From Harryflintia acetispora (GTDB taxonomy: Bacteria > Bacillota > Clostridia > Oscillospirales > Ruminococcaceae): a DNA stretch of 64,000 nt. Shown here piece by piece: positions 42,102 through 50,973 of the stretch. The notes below the pieces were generated by a model that saw only the letters and a list, made by a program, of their open reading frames with translations, had not been told where the DNA came from and ran no database searches. Location: NCBI GenBank assembly GCA_004340125.1, contig SLUK01000008.1, positions 62,001 to 126,000 on the forward strand, read 5' to 3'. Within the stretch, counting starts at the first letter, position 1, and the number at the start of each line of letters is the position of its first letter. Made by a program: the position numbers and the translations under genes.

Positions 42102-44144
42102 ATGAAAAACCTGATACTGATCGTGGACGACACCGAGATGAACCGCTCCCTGCTCGCGGACATGCTCGGCCCGGACTACGAGATCCTGGAAGCGGCCAAC
42201 GGCGTGGAGGCGGTCTCCCTTCTGTCGCAGCGGCATGGGGAAATCTCCCTGGTGCTGCTGGACATCGTCATGCCGGAGATGGACGGCTTCGAGGTCCTGT
42301 CGCTGATGAACCGCAACGGCTGGATCGAGCACATCCCGGTGATCACCATCTCCTCGGAAACCGCCTCCACCTACATCGACCACGCCTATGACTTGGGGGC
42401 GAGCGATTACATCAGCCGGCCCTTCGACGAGAAGACGGTGCAGCGCCGGGTGCGCAACACCATCATGCTCTACTCCAAGCAGAAGGTGCTCGAAAGCATG
42501 GTGGCCGAGCAGATCGTGGAGAAGGAGCGCAACAATTTTTTGATGGTGGAGATCCTCTCCAACATCGTCGAATTCCGCAACGGGGAAAGCGGGCTGCATG
42601 TGCTGCACATCCGCACCCTGACCGAAATCCTGCTGCGCAATTTGCAGGAGATCAGCGGGCGCTATCCCCTTTCCGCCGCGCGCATGGCGCTGATCGTCAA
42701 CGCCTCGGCCCTGCATGACATCGGCAAGATTTCGATCCCCGAGGATATTCTCAACCGCCCGGGCAGCCTGTCTCCGCAGGAGTTCGAGGTGATGAAGACC
42801 CACTCCCTCATCGGCGCGCAGATCATGGAGGACGCGCTGCAGCGCCACCACGAAGAGCTGTTGCAGATCGCCTACAACATCTGCCGCTGGCACCACGAAC
42901 GGTGGGACGGTGAAGGCTATCCCGACGGGCTGATGGGGGACACCATCCCCATCGAGGCGCAGGTGGTGGCGCTCGCGGACGTGTACGACGCGCTGACCAA
43001 CGTGCGCGTTTACAAGCCCGCCTACCCGCATGAGACCGCCATGAAGATGATCCTGAGCGGGGAGTGCGGCGCCTTCAACCCCCTGCTGCTGGACTGCCTG
43101 CGCAAGGTCGGGCCCTACCTGGAGGAGGAATTAAAGCTGCGCTCCCTGGGCGGGATCAACGATGCGAGCATCCAGGAGCTTTCCAGCCAGATGATCGCCA
43201 GCGGGAAAATCTCCAACCGCACCCTGACGCTGCTCGAGCAGGAGCGGATCAAGTACCAGTTCTTCGCCTCGATGTCCAACGAGATCCAGTTCGAGTACAG
43301 CTATCAGACCAGCCTGCTCTCCCTCTCGGAATGGGGCGCGCGCCAGCTCGGGCTGAGCGTGCTCATCGAGCATCCTTCCAACGACGCGCAGCTGCAGCAG
43401 GTCTTTTCCGCCCAGGATTACGCCGACCTGCGCCGCCGGCTGCAGGAGGTCACGCCGGAAAAGCCGATCGCCAGCGCCTCCTATTGCCTGCATGTCAAGG
43501 GGGAGGACCGCTGGTACAAGGCGGTCGCCCGCCCGCTCTGGGAGGGGGACGAGGCGGGGAAGATCGTGGGCGTGATCGGTAAATTCGTGGATGTGCACGA
43601 GGAGCAGCTTCGCCTCGAGCATCTCAAAAAGCTGGCCGAACAGGACTCATTAACCAAGCTGAGCAACCACTCCTCGGCCCGCAACTGGATCAACCGCGCG
43701 CTGGCACTGGACGGCAAATCCTTCGCACTGGCGCTCTTCGATTTGGACAACTTCAAACAGGCCAACGACCAGTACGGGCACATGTTCGGCGACCAGGTGC
43801 TGCAGCATGTGGCCAGGATGATTCAGAAGAGCGTGCGCAGCGGGGACATCGCCGCGCGGGTCGGCGGGGACGAATTCCTCCTGTTTTTGGAATACCAAGG
43901 GAACATTGAACCGATCGTGGAGCGGATTTTCGGTACGCTGCACGGCAAGTTCCAATCCTTCGAGGTCTCGGTCAGTATGGGGATCGCCCTCTTCCCCCAA
44001 AACGCGGGCGGATACGAGCAGCTCTTCCACGCGGCCGACCAAGCGCTGTATGCGGCCAAGAAAAACGGCAAGGACCGCTATTGCTACTATGACGACGAAT
44101 CCATGCAGGAGCTGATGAGCGTGCTCTCCCCGATGGATCACTAA
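42102..44144 (+). CDS. Response regulator with HD-GYP and GGDEF domains
   Basis: A 680-residue cytoplasmic protein with REC first (acidic pair VDD at 8-10, phospho-acceptor Asp54 in LLDIVMPEMDG). An HD-GYP phosphodiesterase domain follows with intact residues (HD at 205-206, HHE at 264-266, GYP at 272-274), then a PAS-like region (about 380-510) and a GGDEF domain (588-592). It thus combines both synthesis and breakdown of c-di-GMP under phosphorelay control. The net direction cannot be read from sequence. Confidence 0.93.
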   Translation: MKNLILIVDDTEMNRSLLADMLGPDYEILEAANGVEAVSLLSQRHGEISLVLLDIVMPEMDGFEVLSLMNRNGWIEHIPVITISSETASTYIDHAYDLGASDYISRPFDEKTVQRRVRNTIMLYSKQKVLESMVAEQIVEKERNNFLMVEILSNIVEFRNGESGLHVLHIRTLTEILLRNLQEISGRYPLSAARMALIVNASALHDIGKISIPEDILNRPGSLSPQEFEVMKTHSLIGAQIMEDALQRHHEELLQIAYNICRWHHERWDGEGYPDGLMGDTIPIEAQVVALADVYDALTNVRVYKPAYPHETAMKMILSGECGAFNPLLLDCLRKVGPYLEEELKLRSLGGINDASIQELSSQMIASGKISNRTLTLLEQERIKYQFFASMSNEIQFEYSYQTSLLSLSEWGARQLGLSVLIEHPSNDAQLQQVFSAQDYADLRRRLQEVTPEKPIASASYCLHVKGEDRWYKAVARPLWEGDEAGKIVGVIGKFVDVHEEQLRLEHLKKLAEQDSLTKLSNHSSARNWINRALALDGKSFALALFDLDNFKQANDQYGHMFGDQVLQHVARMIQKSVRSGDIAARVGGDEFLLFLEYQGNIEPIVERIFGTLHGKFQSFEVSVSMGIALFPQNAGGYEQLFHAADQALYAAKKNGKDRYCYYDDESMQELMSVLSPMDH

Positions 44145-44190
44145 ATATGGAGGATTATCCCCCCGCTCTACTGGGGTATTTATCCACACA

Positions 44191-44225
44191 AAAGCGCCCG
44201 GAAGAAAATTCCTTCCGGGCGCTTT
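44191..44225. terminator. Bidirectional terminator between the c-di-GMP cassette and GNAT gene
   Basis: AAAGCGCCCGGAAG (44191-44204) pairs with CTTCCGGGCGCTTT (44212-44225), with flanking T/A runs on both sides. Confidence 0.85.
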
Positions 44226-44677
44226 CATTCTGTCCAGTCCAACGTTTTTTGAAAGATCTGCTCCCGATGCCCCTCAAAGGATTTCCTTTCGTCGATCCTT
44301 ACAAAGCCGTATTTTTCATAAAGTCCCTTCTCACCGCTGACGAGATAGACCGTTTCAAACCCCAAGCCGCCCAGGTACCGGCAGGCGCAATCAATCATCC
44401 TTTCACTCAGCCGTCTGCCGCGATGGTTCTCCCCTACAAAAACAAAGCTGATATAGGGCGAATAGGCGACGTTTGGGATGCAGTCTTTCTTGGAGACGGT
44501 GCAATATCCCGCGATCTCGTCCTGCTGGGTAGCAACGAACACCCTCTCCCATTCTGTAAAATGGCAGTTTTCCATTTCAGCCGCCAAATACTTCCCAGCC
44601 CGCCACGAACAGCCGCGCGCATATTCCGCCGTGCGAAGCCACAACTCATCGTCCGGCTGGATACATTGAATTTCCAT
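44225..44677 (-). CDS. GNAT-family N-acetyltransferase
   Basis: The 150-residue protein has the GNAT core: YISFVFVGENHRGRRLSERM (acetyl-CoA loop R/Q-x-x-G-x-G/A-like RGRRLS) and GFETVYLVSGEKGLYEKYGF. Ribosome site GGAGG upstream. Substrate unknown. Confidence 0.85.
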   Translation of the reverse strand: MEIQCIQPDDELWLRTAEYARGCSWRAGKYLAAEMENCHFTEWERVFVATQQDEIAGYCTVSKKDCIPNVAYSPYISFVFVGENHRGRRLSERMIDCACRYLGGLGFETVYLVSGEKGLYEKYGFVRIDERKSFEGHREQIFQKTLDWTE

Positions 44678-44726
44678 GTTTCGGCTTTCACCTCCGGCAA
44701 CGATTTACGTTTCAATTGCAATAAAA

Positions 44727-44758
44727 AAACCGCTTAAACAGTTTTGTTTAAGCGGTTT
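44727..44758 (-). terminator. Terminator after tRNA-Ser(GCU)
   Basis: AACCGCTTAAAC pairs with GTTTAAGCGGTT around AGTTTT; A/T runs lie on both sides. It is placed directly downstream of the tRNA on the minus strand. Confidence 0.8.
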
Positions 44759-44849
44759 TGGCGGAGAAGGAGGGATTTGAACCCTCGCGACGGTTACCCG
44801 CCCTACGCCCTTAGCAGGGGCGCCTCTTCGGCCACTTGAGTACTTCTCC
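44759..44849 (-). tRNA. tRNA-Ser (anticodon GCU)
   Basis: The acceptor stem GGAGAAG/CTTCTCC, the long class II variable arm, the anticodon loop CTGCTAA in a CCCC/GGGG-type stem, the T-arm GAGGGTTCAAATCCCTC and the encoded 3' CCA are all visible on the minus strand. Confidence 0.95.
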
Positions 44850-45038
44850 ATGGTCAAAGTGAAGGGAACGCGGGCACAGGGGCCCGGCTCCTCACAATGT
44901 TAAGTTTTGGTTACTGAGTGCCGCAGCGATGTGGTTCTCCGTGCCTCTTGGCGACGGCATGCGATCCATTGGAAGCAGTCAATGGAGAGGAAAGGGGAAA
45001 TCGGGACCTCGAGCGGTCGGCGCCAATCGCGAGAAAAT

Positions 45039-45086
45039 TGGCGGAGAAGGAGGGATTTGAACCCTCTTGAAAGTTACCCGCGCTTC
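45039..45086 (-). pseudogene. 3' fragment of a tRNA-Ser
   Basis: The last part of a tRNA-Ser is duplicated here: acceptor 3' strand with CCA, T-arm GAGGGTTCAAATCCCTC and part of the variable arm (GGGTAAC). The 28 bases at the 3' end are identical to the GCU gene. The sequence that should form the anticodon and D arms is unrelated, so it cannot fold as a tRNA. Confidence 0.75.
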
Positions 45087-45119
45087 GAATCCTTCTTCGC
45101 CACTCTTCAAAAAAGAAAG

Positions 45120-45206
45120 TGGCGGAGAGAGTGGGATTCGAACCCACGGCCCTTTCGGGTCACTGGTTTTCAAGACCAGCTCCTTAAACCGCTCGGACAT
45201 CTCTCC
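45120..45206 (-). tRNA. tRNA-Ser (anticodon UGA)
   Basis: Minus strand: acceptor GGAGAGA/TCTCTCC, D-arm GTCCGAGCGGTTTAAGGAG, anticodon stem CTGGT/ACCAG with loop CTTGAAA, long variable arm, T-arm GTGGGTTCGAATCCCAC, encoded CCA. Confidence 0.95.
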
Positions 45207-45302
45207 ATCTACGGCATGTCAGCCAAAATATAATATCACAATTTACCAGCCGTGTCAATAGAATCCATCCAGGAGTTTGTCCGCTTTTCCTCTTTGCGGC
45301 GA

Positions 45303-45331
45303 TTGAGTTTCCCTGTAAAATGGTATATACT
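45303..45331 (+). promoter_or_regulatory. Promoter of recD2
   Basis: TTGAGT (45303-45308), 17 nt, TATACT (45326-45331), about 50 nt before the recD2 start. Confidence 0.6.
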
Positions 45332-45384
45332 AGTTTTGTCAAACTATTGTTCTTTATACAACTTTGTGCGGAAAGGGATTCGGT

Positions 45385-47604
45385 ATGCAGCAGGAATTGG
45401 AGCAGCTCAAGGGCGAGGTCGAAGGAATCGTCTATTATAACGAGGACACCGGCTTCTCCGTCCTGGATTTCGACGTCGGCGGCGAGCTCGTCTGCGTGAT
45501 CGGCGAGTTTGCCGACATCAACGAGGGCGAAGGGCTGGTGCTGCACGGCTCCTTTGTGCATCACCCCACCTACGGGCTGCAGTTCAAGGCCGTCGCCTGC
45601 GAGCATCAGATGCCCTCCTCCGCCAATGCGATTTTAAAATATCTTTCCTCCGGGGCCATCCGCGGAGTGGGCCCGGTGTTGGCCAAGCGCCTGGTCGAGG
45701 CGTTCGGCGAGCGCACCCTCGCCGTCATCGAGCAGCAGCCGGAGCTTCTTCGGCAGGTCAAGGGGATTTCCCCGCAGAAGGCCGACAAGATTTACGAGGA
45801 ATTCCAGCACATCCACGGACTGCGCGCGGTGATGCTCTACCTTTCAAGGTTCGGGATCTCCCCCTCGGACGCGGTCAAGATCTGGAAGCGCTGGGGCCTT
45901 TCGACCCAGGAGACCATCGGCAAGAACCCCTACGAGCTGTGCTGCGAGGAGATCGGGCTGCCCTTCCAAAAGGCCGACGAGATCGCCGGAGAGCTGGAGT
46001 TCGACGCCGAGAGCCCCGAGCGGCTGCTCGCCGGGATCGAATATGTGCTGCGGGAGAATCTGCTTTCGGGGCACACCTGCCTGCCGCGGGACAAGCTGGC
46101 CAGCGTCGCCTGCCAGGTACTTGACTGCGACGTGTCGCTCTGCGAGTGGGCGATCAGCCGCTCGATCGAGGAGGAGCGCCTGATTTCCTGCCCCTTAAAC
46201 GGGCGGGAATACGTCTACCAGCCGCCCTTCTTCCTAGCCGAGCGCAACATCGCCTCCCGCCTCTCCCTCATGAAGCTCAGCGAATACGCCCCGGATATCG
46301 ACTTTGACGCCGAGATCGACCAGCTCGAACGCGAACAGGGGCTCACCTTCGCCGCGCTCCAGCGCGAGGCGATCCGTTCGGCGCTCTGTCACAGCATCTC
46401 AATCCTGACCGGCGGCCCCGGCACCGGAAAAACCACCACCTTAAACGCCATCATCACCCTCTTCGAGGGGCAGCGCCAGAAGGTGGCCCTCGCGGCCCCC
46501 ACCGGCCGGGCCGCCAAGCGCATGAGCGACATGACCGGGCGGGAGGCCAAGACCATCCACCGGCTGTTGGAGGTGGACCCCCAGGACATGCAGCGGAGCA
46601 AGTTCCGCCACAATGAGCGCAACACCCTCGGGTACGACGTGATCATCCTCGACGAGGTGTCGATGGTGGACACTCTGCTTTTCGACTCGCTCCTGCGGGC
46701 GATGAAGCTCTCCTGCCGCCTGGTGCTGGTCGGGGATGCCGACCAGCTGCCCAGCGTGAGCGCCGGGAACATCCTCTACGACCTGATCGCCAGCGGGCAG
46801 GTCCCGGTGGTCAAGCTGACTGAAATCTTCCGCCAGGCGCGCAGCAGCCTGATCGTGGTCAATGCCCACAAGATCGTGCTCGGCGAGGCGCCGGACCTCT
46901 CCAAAAAGGACAACGACTTCTTCTTCCTCCCCCGCCAGTCCGACGCCCTGTCGCTCCAGACGGTGGGGGAACTCATGCACACCCGGCTCCCCAAGGCCTA
47001 CGGCTATTCCCCGCTGTGGGACATCCAGGTCATCGCCCCGACCCGGGTGGGGGCGCTCGGCACCGCCGCGCTCAATGCGCATTTGCAGACGCTGCTCAAC
47101 CCCGCCTCACCCGATAAGCGGGAAGCCACCTTCATGGGGACCGTCTTCCGGGAGGGGGACAAGGTGATGCAGATACGCAACAACTACGACATCCCCTACA
47201 CCCGGGACGACGAGAGCAAGAACACCGGCGTCTTCAACGGCGATATCGGCGTGATCGAAACCATCGACCGGGCCAGCCGCACCCTCTTCATCCGCTATGA
47301 GGACCGCCTGGCCGAGTACAGCTTCGAGCTGCTCGAACAGCTCGAGCTGGCCTATGCCATCACGGTGCACAAAAGCCAGGGCAGCGAATTCGAGGCGGTC
47401 ATCCTGCCGCTGATGAACTACCGCTCCAAGATGTATTACCGCAACCTGCTCTATACCGCGGTCACCCGGGCCAAGCGCCTGCTGGTCCTGGTCGGGAGCG
47501 CCTCGGCGGTGGGGTATATGGTGGAAAATAACCTGCGCACCGTGCGCTACACCGGGCTTTGCGACTTCCTGCGCGACGGGAGCCCCGCCGGTATCGGCCT
47601 TTGA
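45385..47604 (+). CDS. recD2: RecD2-type ATP-dependent DNA helicase
   Basis: A 5'-3' superfamily 1B helicase for DNA repair and replication fork processing, acting without RecBC. The 739-residue protein has an N-terminal OB-like domain, helix-hairpin-helix repeats (about 80-190; VKGISPQKADKIYEEF), Walker A GGPGTGKTTTL from residue 343, DEVSMVD (Walker B), GDADQLPSV, and the C-terminal YAITVHKSQGSEFEAVILP. ATG at 45385 follows AAAGGG; an in-frame ATG seven codons earlier precedes that site. Confidence 0.95.
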   Translation: MQQELEQLKGEVEGIVYYNEDTGFSVLDFDVGGELVCVIGEFADINEGEGLVLHGSFVHHPTYGLQFKAVACEHQMPSSANAILKYLSSGAIRGVGPVLAKRLVEAFGERTLAVIEQQPELLRQVKGISPQKADKIYEEFQHIHGLRAVMLYLSRFGISPSDAVKIWKRWGLSTQETIGKNPYELCCEEIGLPFQKADEIAGELEFDAESPERLLAGIEYVLRENLLSGHTCLPRDKLASVACQVLDCDVSLCEWAISRSIEEERLISCPLNGREYVYQPPFFLAERNIASRLSLMKLSEYAPDIDFDAEIDQLEREQGLTFAALQREAIRSALCHSISILTGGPGTGKTTTLNAIITLFEGQRQKVALAAPTGRAAKRMSDMTGREAKTIHRLLEVDPQDMQRSKFRHNERNTLGYDVIILDEVSMVDTLLFDSLLRAMKLSCRLVLVGDADQLPSVSAGNILYDLIASGQVPVVKLTEIFRQARSSLIVVNAHKIVLGEAPDLSKKDNDFFFLPRQSDALSLQTVGELMHTRLPKAYGYSPLWDIQVIAPTRVGALGTAALNAHLQTLLNPASPDKREATFMGTVFREGDKVMQIRNNYDIPYTRDDESKNTGVFNGDIGVIETIDRASRTLFIRYEDRLAEYSFELLEQLELAYAITVHKSQGSEFEAVILPLMNYRSKMYYRNLLYTAVTRAKRLLVLVGSASAVGYMVENNLRTVRYTGLCDFLRDGSPAGIGL

Positions 47605-47619
47605 TGATGGGAGGTCCGC

Positions 47620-48303
47620 ATGGATATTTTAAAACGGATCGGCGCGATATTTTACCCGCCAAGGTGTATCTTCTGCTCCCGGGTGGTACACTATAACGAA
47701 ACCTGTTGCCCGGATTGCAAAGCCCGGCTGCCGCAAGGCAGCGAGCCCTTCTTTCCCGAGGAGAACAGCTGCCTTTCGGGTTGCTGCGCGCCCTTTTTCT
47801 ACAAAGGGGTGGTGCGCGAGCGGCTGATTTCCTTCAAGTCGGTGCGCCACCGCGAGCTCGGCCACGCCTTCGCCCTGCTGGCCGCCCCGGGAGTCAAGGC
47901 GGCGCTCGGGGAAACGCGCCCGCTGGTCTGCTGCGTGCCGAATTTTGAGCCGGAGCAGCGGCGCGTCTACAACCCCGCCCGGGTCTTTGGCCGGGCACTG
48001 GCAAAGGAACTCGGGCTCCCCTTCGAGGGGGCGCTGCTGATCCAGACCCGCAAAAAGCAAGCACAGCATATGCTCTCCGCCCGGGAGCGGCTGCATAACG
48101 TCGAGGACCTTTTCGCCGTCGCGCTGCCCGAGCTTAGCGAGGGGCGGGACATCCTGCTTTGCGACGACATCATCACCACCGGCGCGACCCTAAATGCCTG
48201 CGCGAAGGCGCTCCTGCAAGCGGGCGCCCATCGGGTTTTCGGCGCCGGATGCGCGCGCTCCGGGCAGAGTGCCAATTTGCACGACGGTGAGAAATCCGGT
48301 TGA
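47620..48303 (+). CDS. comF: ComF-family amidophosphoribosyltransferase-like protein
   Basis: ComF proteins assist DNA uptake or recombination in competence. The 227-residue protein has an N-terminal four-Cys zinc motif (CIFCSRVV ... CCPDCKARL) and the phosphoribosyltransferase loop CDDIITTGATLNAC near 179-192. It follows recD2 by 15 nt, a common Firmicute pairing. No other com genes are in the window. Confidence 0.92.
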   Translation: MDILKRIGAIFYPPRCIFCSRVVHYNETCCPDCKARLPQGSEPFFPEENSCLSGCCAPFFYKGVVRERLISFKSVRHRELGHAFALLAAPGVKAALGETRPLVCCVPNFEPEQRRVYNPARVFGRALAKELGLPFEGALLIQTRKKQAQHMLSARERLHNVEDLFAVALPELSEGRDILLCDDIITTGATLNACAKALLQAGAHRVFGAGCARSGQSANLHDGEKSG

Positions 48304-48328
48304 ACATTGGCACAATATGGTGTATACT
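48300..48328 (+). promoter_or_regulatory. Promoter of mreB
   Basis: TTGAAC (48300-48305), 17 nt, TATACT (48323-48328). It overlaps the comF stop and gives a 40-nt leader. Confidence 0.65.
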
Positions 48329-48377
48329 GTTCATATTGGGACGGGAACGGCCCGTTCATTTTTCTCTGGAGGTAATT

Positions 48378-49394
48378 ATGGCTTCGATCGACATTGGAAT
48401 CGACCTCGGCACCGCAACGGTGCTGGTTTATGTGGGAAATAAGGGAATCGTGCTCAAGGAGCCAAGCGTGGTCGCGGTCAACGTGAACACCGGTGAAATC
48501 CTCTCGGTGGGCGAGGAGGCCTACCAGATGATTGGGCGCACGCCCAACAACATCCGGGCCATCCGACCGCTCGAGGACGGGGTGATCTCGGATTACGACA
48601 CCACCGAGCAGATGATCAAATACTTCCTCAAAAAGGTCAGCAGCGGCGCCATGCTGCGCCCGCGCGTTTCGATCTGCGTCCCCTCGGGGATCACCGAGGT
48701 CGAGTCCAACGCGGTGGTGGACGCGGCCGTGTCGGCCGGCGCGCGCAAGGTCTATCTCATCGAGGAGCCGGTCGCCGCGGCCATCGGCGCAGGGATCGAC
48801 ATCACCAAGCCCAACGGCATCCTGATCGTGGACGTGGGCGGGGGGACCTGCGACATCGCCATGCTCTCCCTGTCCGGGATCGTGTCCAAGACCTCGATCA
48901 AGATCGCCGGCAACAAGTTCGACGAGGCGATCATCCGGCACATCCGCAACAGCTACAACATCCTCATCGGCGAGCGCACCGCCGAGATGATCAAGCAGGA
49001 GATCGCCAACGTCTTCGTGGCCGACCCCAACGTGACCGCCACCATCAAGGGGCGCAACCTGGTCAACGGCCTGCCGCAGAAGCTGGAGATTTCCCAGGCC
49101 GACCTGTACGCGCCGCTCCACGAGCTGGCCATGCAGATCGTGCGCTCGATCCAGCAGGTTCTCGAGCACACCCCGCCCGAGCTGGTGGGCGACGTGCACG
49201 TCAACGGCGTGCTGATGACCGGAGGCGGCTCGCTCATCCAGGGGCTCGACGAGCTGATCGAGGACACTTTGCACATCAAGGCGCGGATCGCCGAAAACCC
49301 GGTCGAGTGCGTGGCCATCGGCACCGGCAAGAGCTTCGCCTTCCTCGGCGAGCTGCAGGACGGCTTTGTCGGCGCGCCGACCCACAAGCACTGA
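48378..49394 (+). CDS. MreB/Mbl-type cell shape protein
   Basis: A bacterial actin guiding lateral wall synthesis. The 338-residue protein has the phosphate-1 loop IGIDLGTATVLVYVG, VCVPSGITEVE-like SICVPSGITEVE, LIEEPVAAAIGAGIDI, VDVGGGTCDIAMLSL and LMTGGGSLIQGLDELI. ATG at 48378 follows GGAGG; the open frame before it is not coding. It stands alone rather than with mreC/mreD, which favours an Mbl or MreBH-like paralogue, but the class cannot be assigned. Confidence 0.94.
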   Translation: MASIDIGIDLGTATVLVYVGNKGIVLKEPSVVAVNVNTGEILSVGEEAYQMIGRTPNNIRAIRPLEDGVISDYDTTEQMIKYFLKKVSSGAMLRPRVSICVPSGITEVESNAVVDAAVSAGARKVYLIEEPVAAAIGAGIDITKPNGILIVDVGGGTCDIAMLSLSGIVSKTSIKIAGNKFDEAIIRHIRNSYNILIGERTAEMIKQEIANVFVADPNVTATIKGRNLVNGLPQKLEISQADLYAPLHELAMQIVRSIQQVLEHTPPELVGDVHVNGVLMTGGGSLIQGLDELIEDTLHIKARIAENPVECVAIGTGKSFAFLGELQDGFVGAPTHKH

Positions 49395-49423
49395 ATACGG
49401 GGCACATACTTTCTAAAAATCAA

Positions 49424-49460
49424 ATTTGCAGGCCGTTGGCTTTCTCAACGGCCTGCAAAT
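49424..49460. terminator. Terminator between mreB and the methyltransferase gene
   Basis: ATTTGCAGGCCGTTG (49424-49438) pairs with CAACGGCCTGCAAAT (49446-49460); TTTTTT follows on the plus strand, A-rich sequence precedes it. Confidence 0.87.
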
Positions 49461-49465
49461 CTTTT

Positions 49466-49984
49466 TTAAAGGTACCGCCTCACCCGCTTCATATAGTCCA
49501 GATAGGCAGCCCCGAACTTTTTCTTGCACCATCTCTCCTCCGAGCGGATGATCCAGTGCGCCGAAATCTGGAATACGAGCAGGGACAGAAGCAGCGGCAG
49601 GGAGCGCGTAAAAATGACGCAGCCCAGAAAATAAATGAAATACCCGACATACATCGGATTGCGGGATACCCGGTAAATGCCGCCCGTGTTTAGTCCATCT
49701 TGGCCAGGCCGGGCAAACTGGACGGTGGATACGGCCAAAACGGCAACGCCCAGAAGATAGACGGCAAGGCCGGTAAAAAATTCCGGCTTCCCGGCTTGCA
49801 CCTTCAAAGTCAGCGGATAGAGGATCAAAACGGCGTTTGAGATTTCATAAAACCAGAAGGCGGTCTTCTCCCCGCCTTCCAGCGGGGCAAAATGAGCGGC
49901 GCTGCGCAGTGCCTCCTGATTCATTATCCCGAGCAAACCGAACCTGATGAGAAAAAGCGGGACGATCAGCAAAAACGCATTCAC
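49466..49984 (-). CDS. ICMT/phospholipid-type membrane methyltransferase
   Basis: The 172-residue protein has four to five membrane helices and the C-terminal SAM-binding motif of the isoprenylcysteine carboxyl methyltransferase/PEMT family: GGIYRVSRNPMYVGYFIYF followed by RSEERWCKKKFGAAYLDY. In bacteria these methylate lipids or unknown acceptors. Single gene, converging on mreB. Confidence 0.83.
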   Translation of the reverse strand: MNAFLLIVPLFLIRFGLLGIMNQEALRSAAHFAPLEGGEKTAFWFYEISNAVLILYPLTLKVQAGKPEFFTGLAVYLLGVAVLAVSTVQFARPGQDGLNTGGIYRVSRNPMYVGYFIYFLGCVIFTRSLPLLLSLLVFQISAHWIIRSEERWCKKKFGAAYLDYMKRVRRYL

Positions 49985-50069
49985 GCAGGCCGCCTCCCTT
50001 CTTCTCTATACTCTAAATTCACACGGGCGGCCTGTCAAGCCGACCGCGATAAATTTTTTAAATTTCCTC

Positions 50070-50100
50070 TTGACTCTCCCCTTAGGGGAGGCTGTAGGAT
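50070..50100 (+). promoter_or_regulatory. MerR-type promoter with 19-bp spacer and operator palindrome
   Basis: TTGACT (50070-50075), 19 nt, TAGGAT (50095-50100). The over-long spacer contains the dyad CTCCCCTTAGGGGAG (50076-50090), the classic architecture that MerR regulators untwist. Autoregulation of the next gene is expected. Confidence 0.8.
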
Positions 50101-50122
50101 GGTTTCACAAGGAGGGAGCAGA

Positions 50123-50929
50123 ATGTACCGGATCGGAGAATTTTCCAAAATGAGCAAGACCACCATCAAGACCCTGCGCTATTACGACGAGGCGGGGCTG
50201 CTGCGGCCCGCATGCACCGACCCGGCGACGGGTTACCGGCTCTACACCACCGATCAGCTGGTGAGGCTTCACCGCATCCAGGCGCTGCGCCAGGTCGGGC
50301 TGTCCATCGACGAAGTGCGCCTGATTTTGCAGGGGTCCTCGCAGGAGCCCTTCCTGCAACGGCGGCGTGCCCAGCTCACGCGGGAACTTTCGGCCGGCGA
50401 GGACATGCTCTCCCGAGTTGAATTCATGCTAACCAACGAGGAGGATTTTTTCATGAACTATCAAGCCATCATCAAGGAACTGCCCGAGTGTATCGTCTAC
50501 TCCAAGCGCATGACCATCCCCAGCTACGACTCCTACTTTTCGGTCATCCCCGCCATCGGCGAACAGGTTTCCGCGAAGTATCCCGACCTGCGCTGCACCA
50601 CGCCGGAATATTGCTACGTCGTCTACCTCGACGGCGAGTACCGCGAGCGGGACATCAACCTCGAATTCTGTGAGGCGGTCGATCAGCTGAAGGAGGATTT
50701 CGAGGACATCCACTTTAAGAAGATCGCGCCGGTCACCGCCGTCTCGGTGATGCACAAGGGCCCCTATGCTGGGCTCTCGCAGGCCTATGCCTTCGCCATG
50801 CGCTGGATGGAGGAGAACGGCTACACCCCGACTGAGAACCCGCGGGAGAGCTACATCGACGGGATCTGGAACAAGGAGCAGGAGGCCGACTGGCTCACCG
50901 AGCTGCAGTTCCCCATCCAGAAGAAATAA
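50123..50929 (+). CDS. MerR-family regulator with GyrI-like effector domain (BmrR-like)
   Basis: The 268-residue protein has the MerR winged helix (YRIGEFSKMSKTTIKTLRYY), the linking coiled coil (about 75-115) and a C-terminal GyrI/AraC-effector-like domain (about 120-268; VSVMHKGPYAGL, the conserved acidic PRESYIDGIW) that binds bulky drug-like ligands in BmrR. ATG at 50123 follows GGAGGGAG. No efflux pump gene is adjacent, so its target besides itself is unknown. Confidence 0.92.
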   Translation: MYRIGEFSKMSKTTIKTLRYYDEAGLLRPACTDPATGYRLYTTDQLVRLHRIQALRQVGLSIDEVRLILQGSSQEPFLQRRRAQLTRELSAGEDMLSRVEFMLTNEEDFFMNYQAIIKELPECIVYSKRMTIPSYDSYFSVIPAIGEQVSAKYPDLRCTTPEYCYVVYLDGEYRERDINLEFCEAVDQLKEDFEDIHFKKIAPVTAVSVMHKGPYAGLSQAYAFAMRWMEENGYTPTENPRESYIDGIWNKEQEADWLTELQFPIQKK

Positions 50930-50936
50930 CCGAAAG

Positions 50937-50971
50937 CAAGCGGGCTGTAGATTTTCTCTACAGCCCGCTTG
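50937..50971. terminator. Terminator between the MerR gene and the secreted-protein gene
   Basis: CAAGCGGGCTGTAG (50937-50950) pairs with CTACAGCCCGCTTG (50958-50971), followed by TTTTATTT. Confidence 0.87.
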
Positions 50972-50973
50972 TT

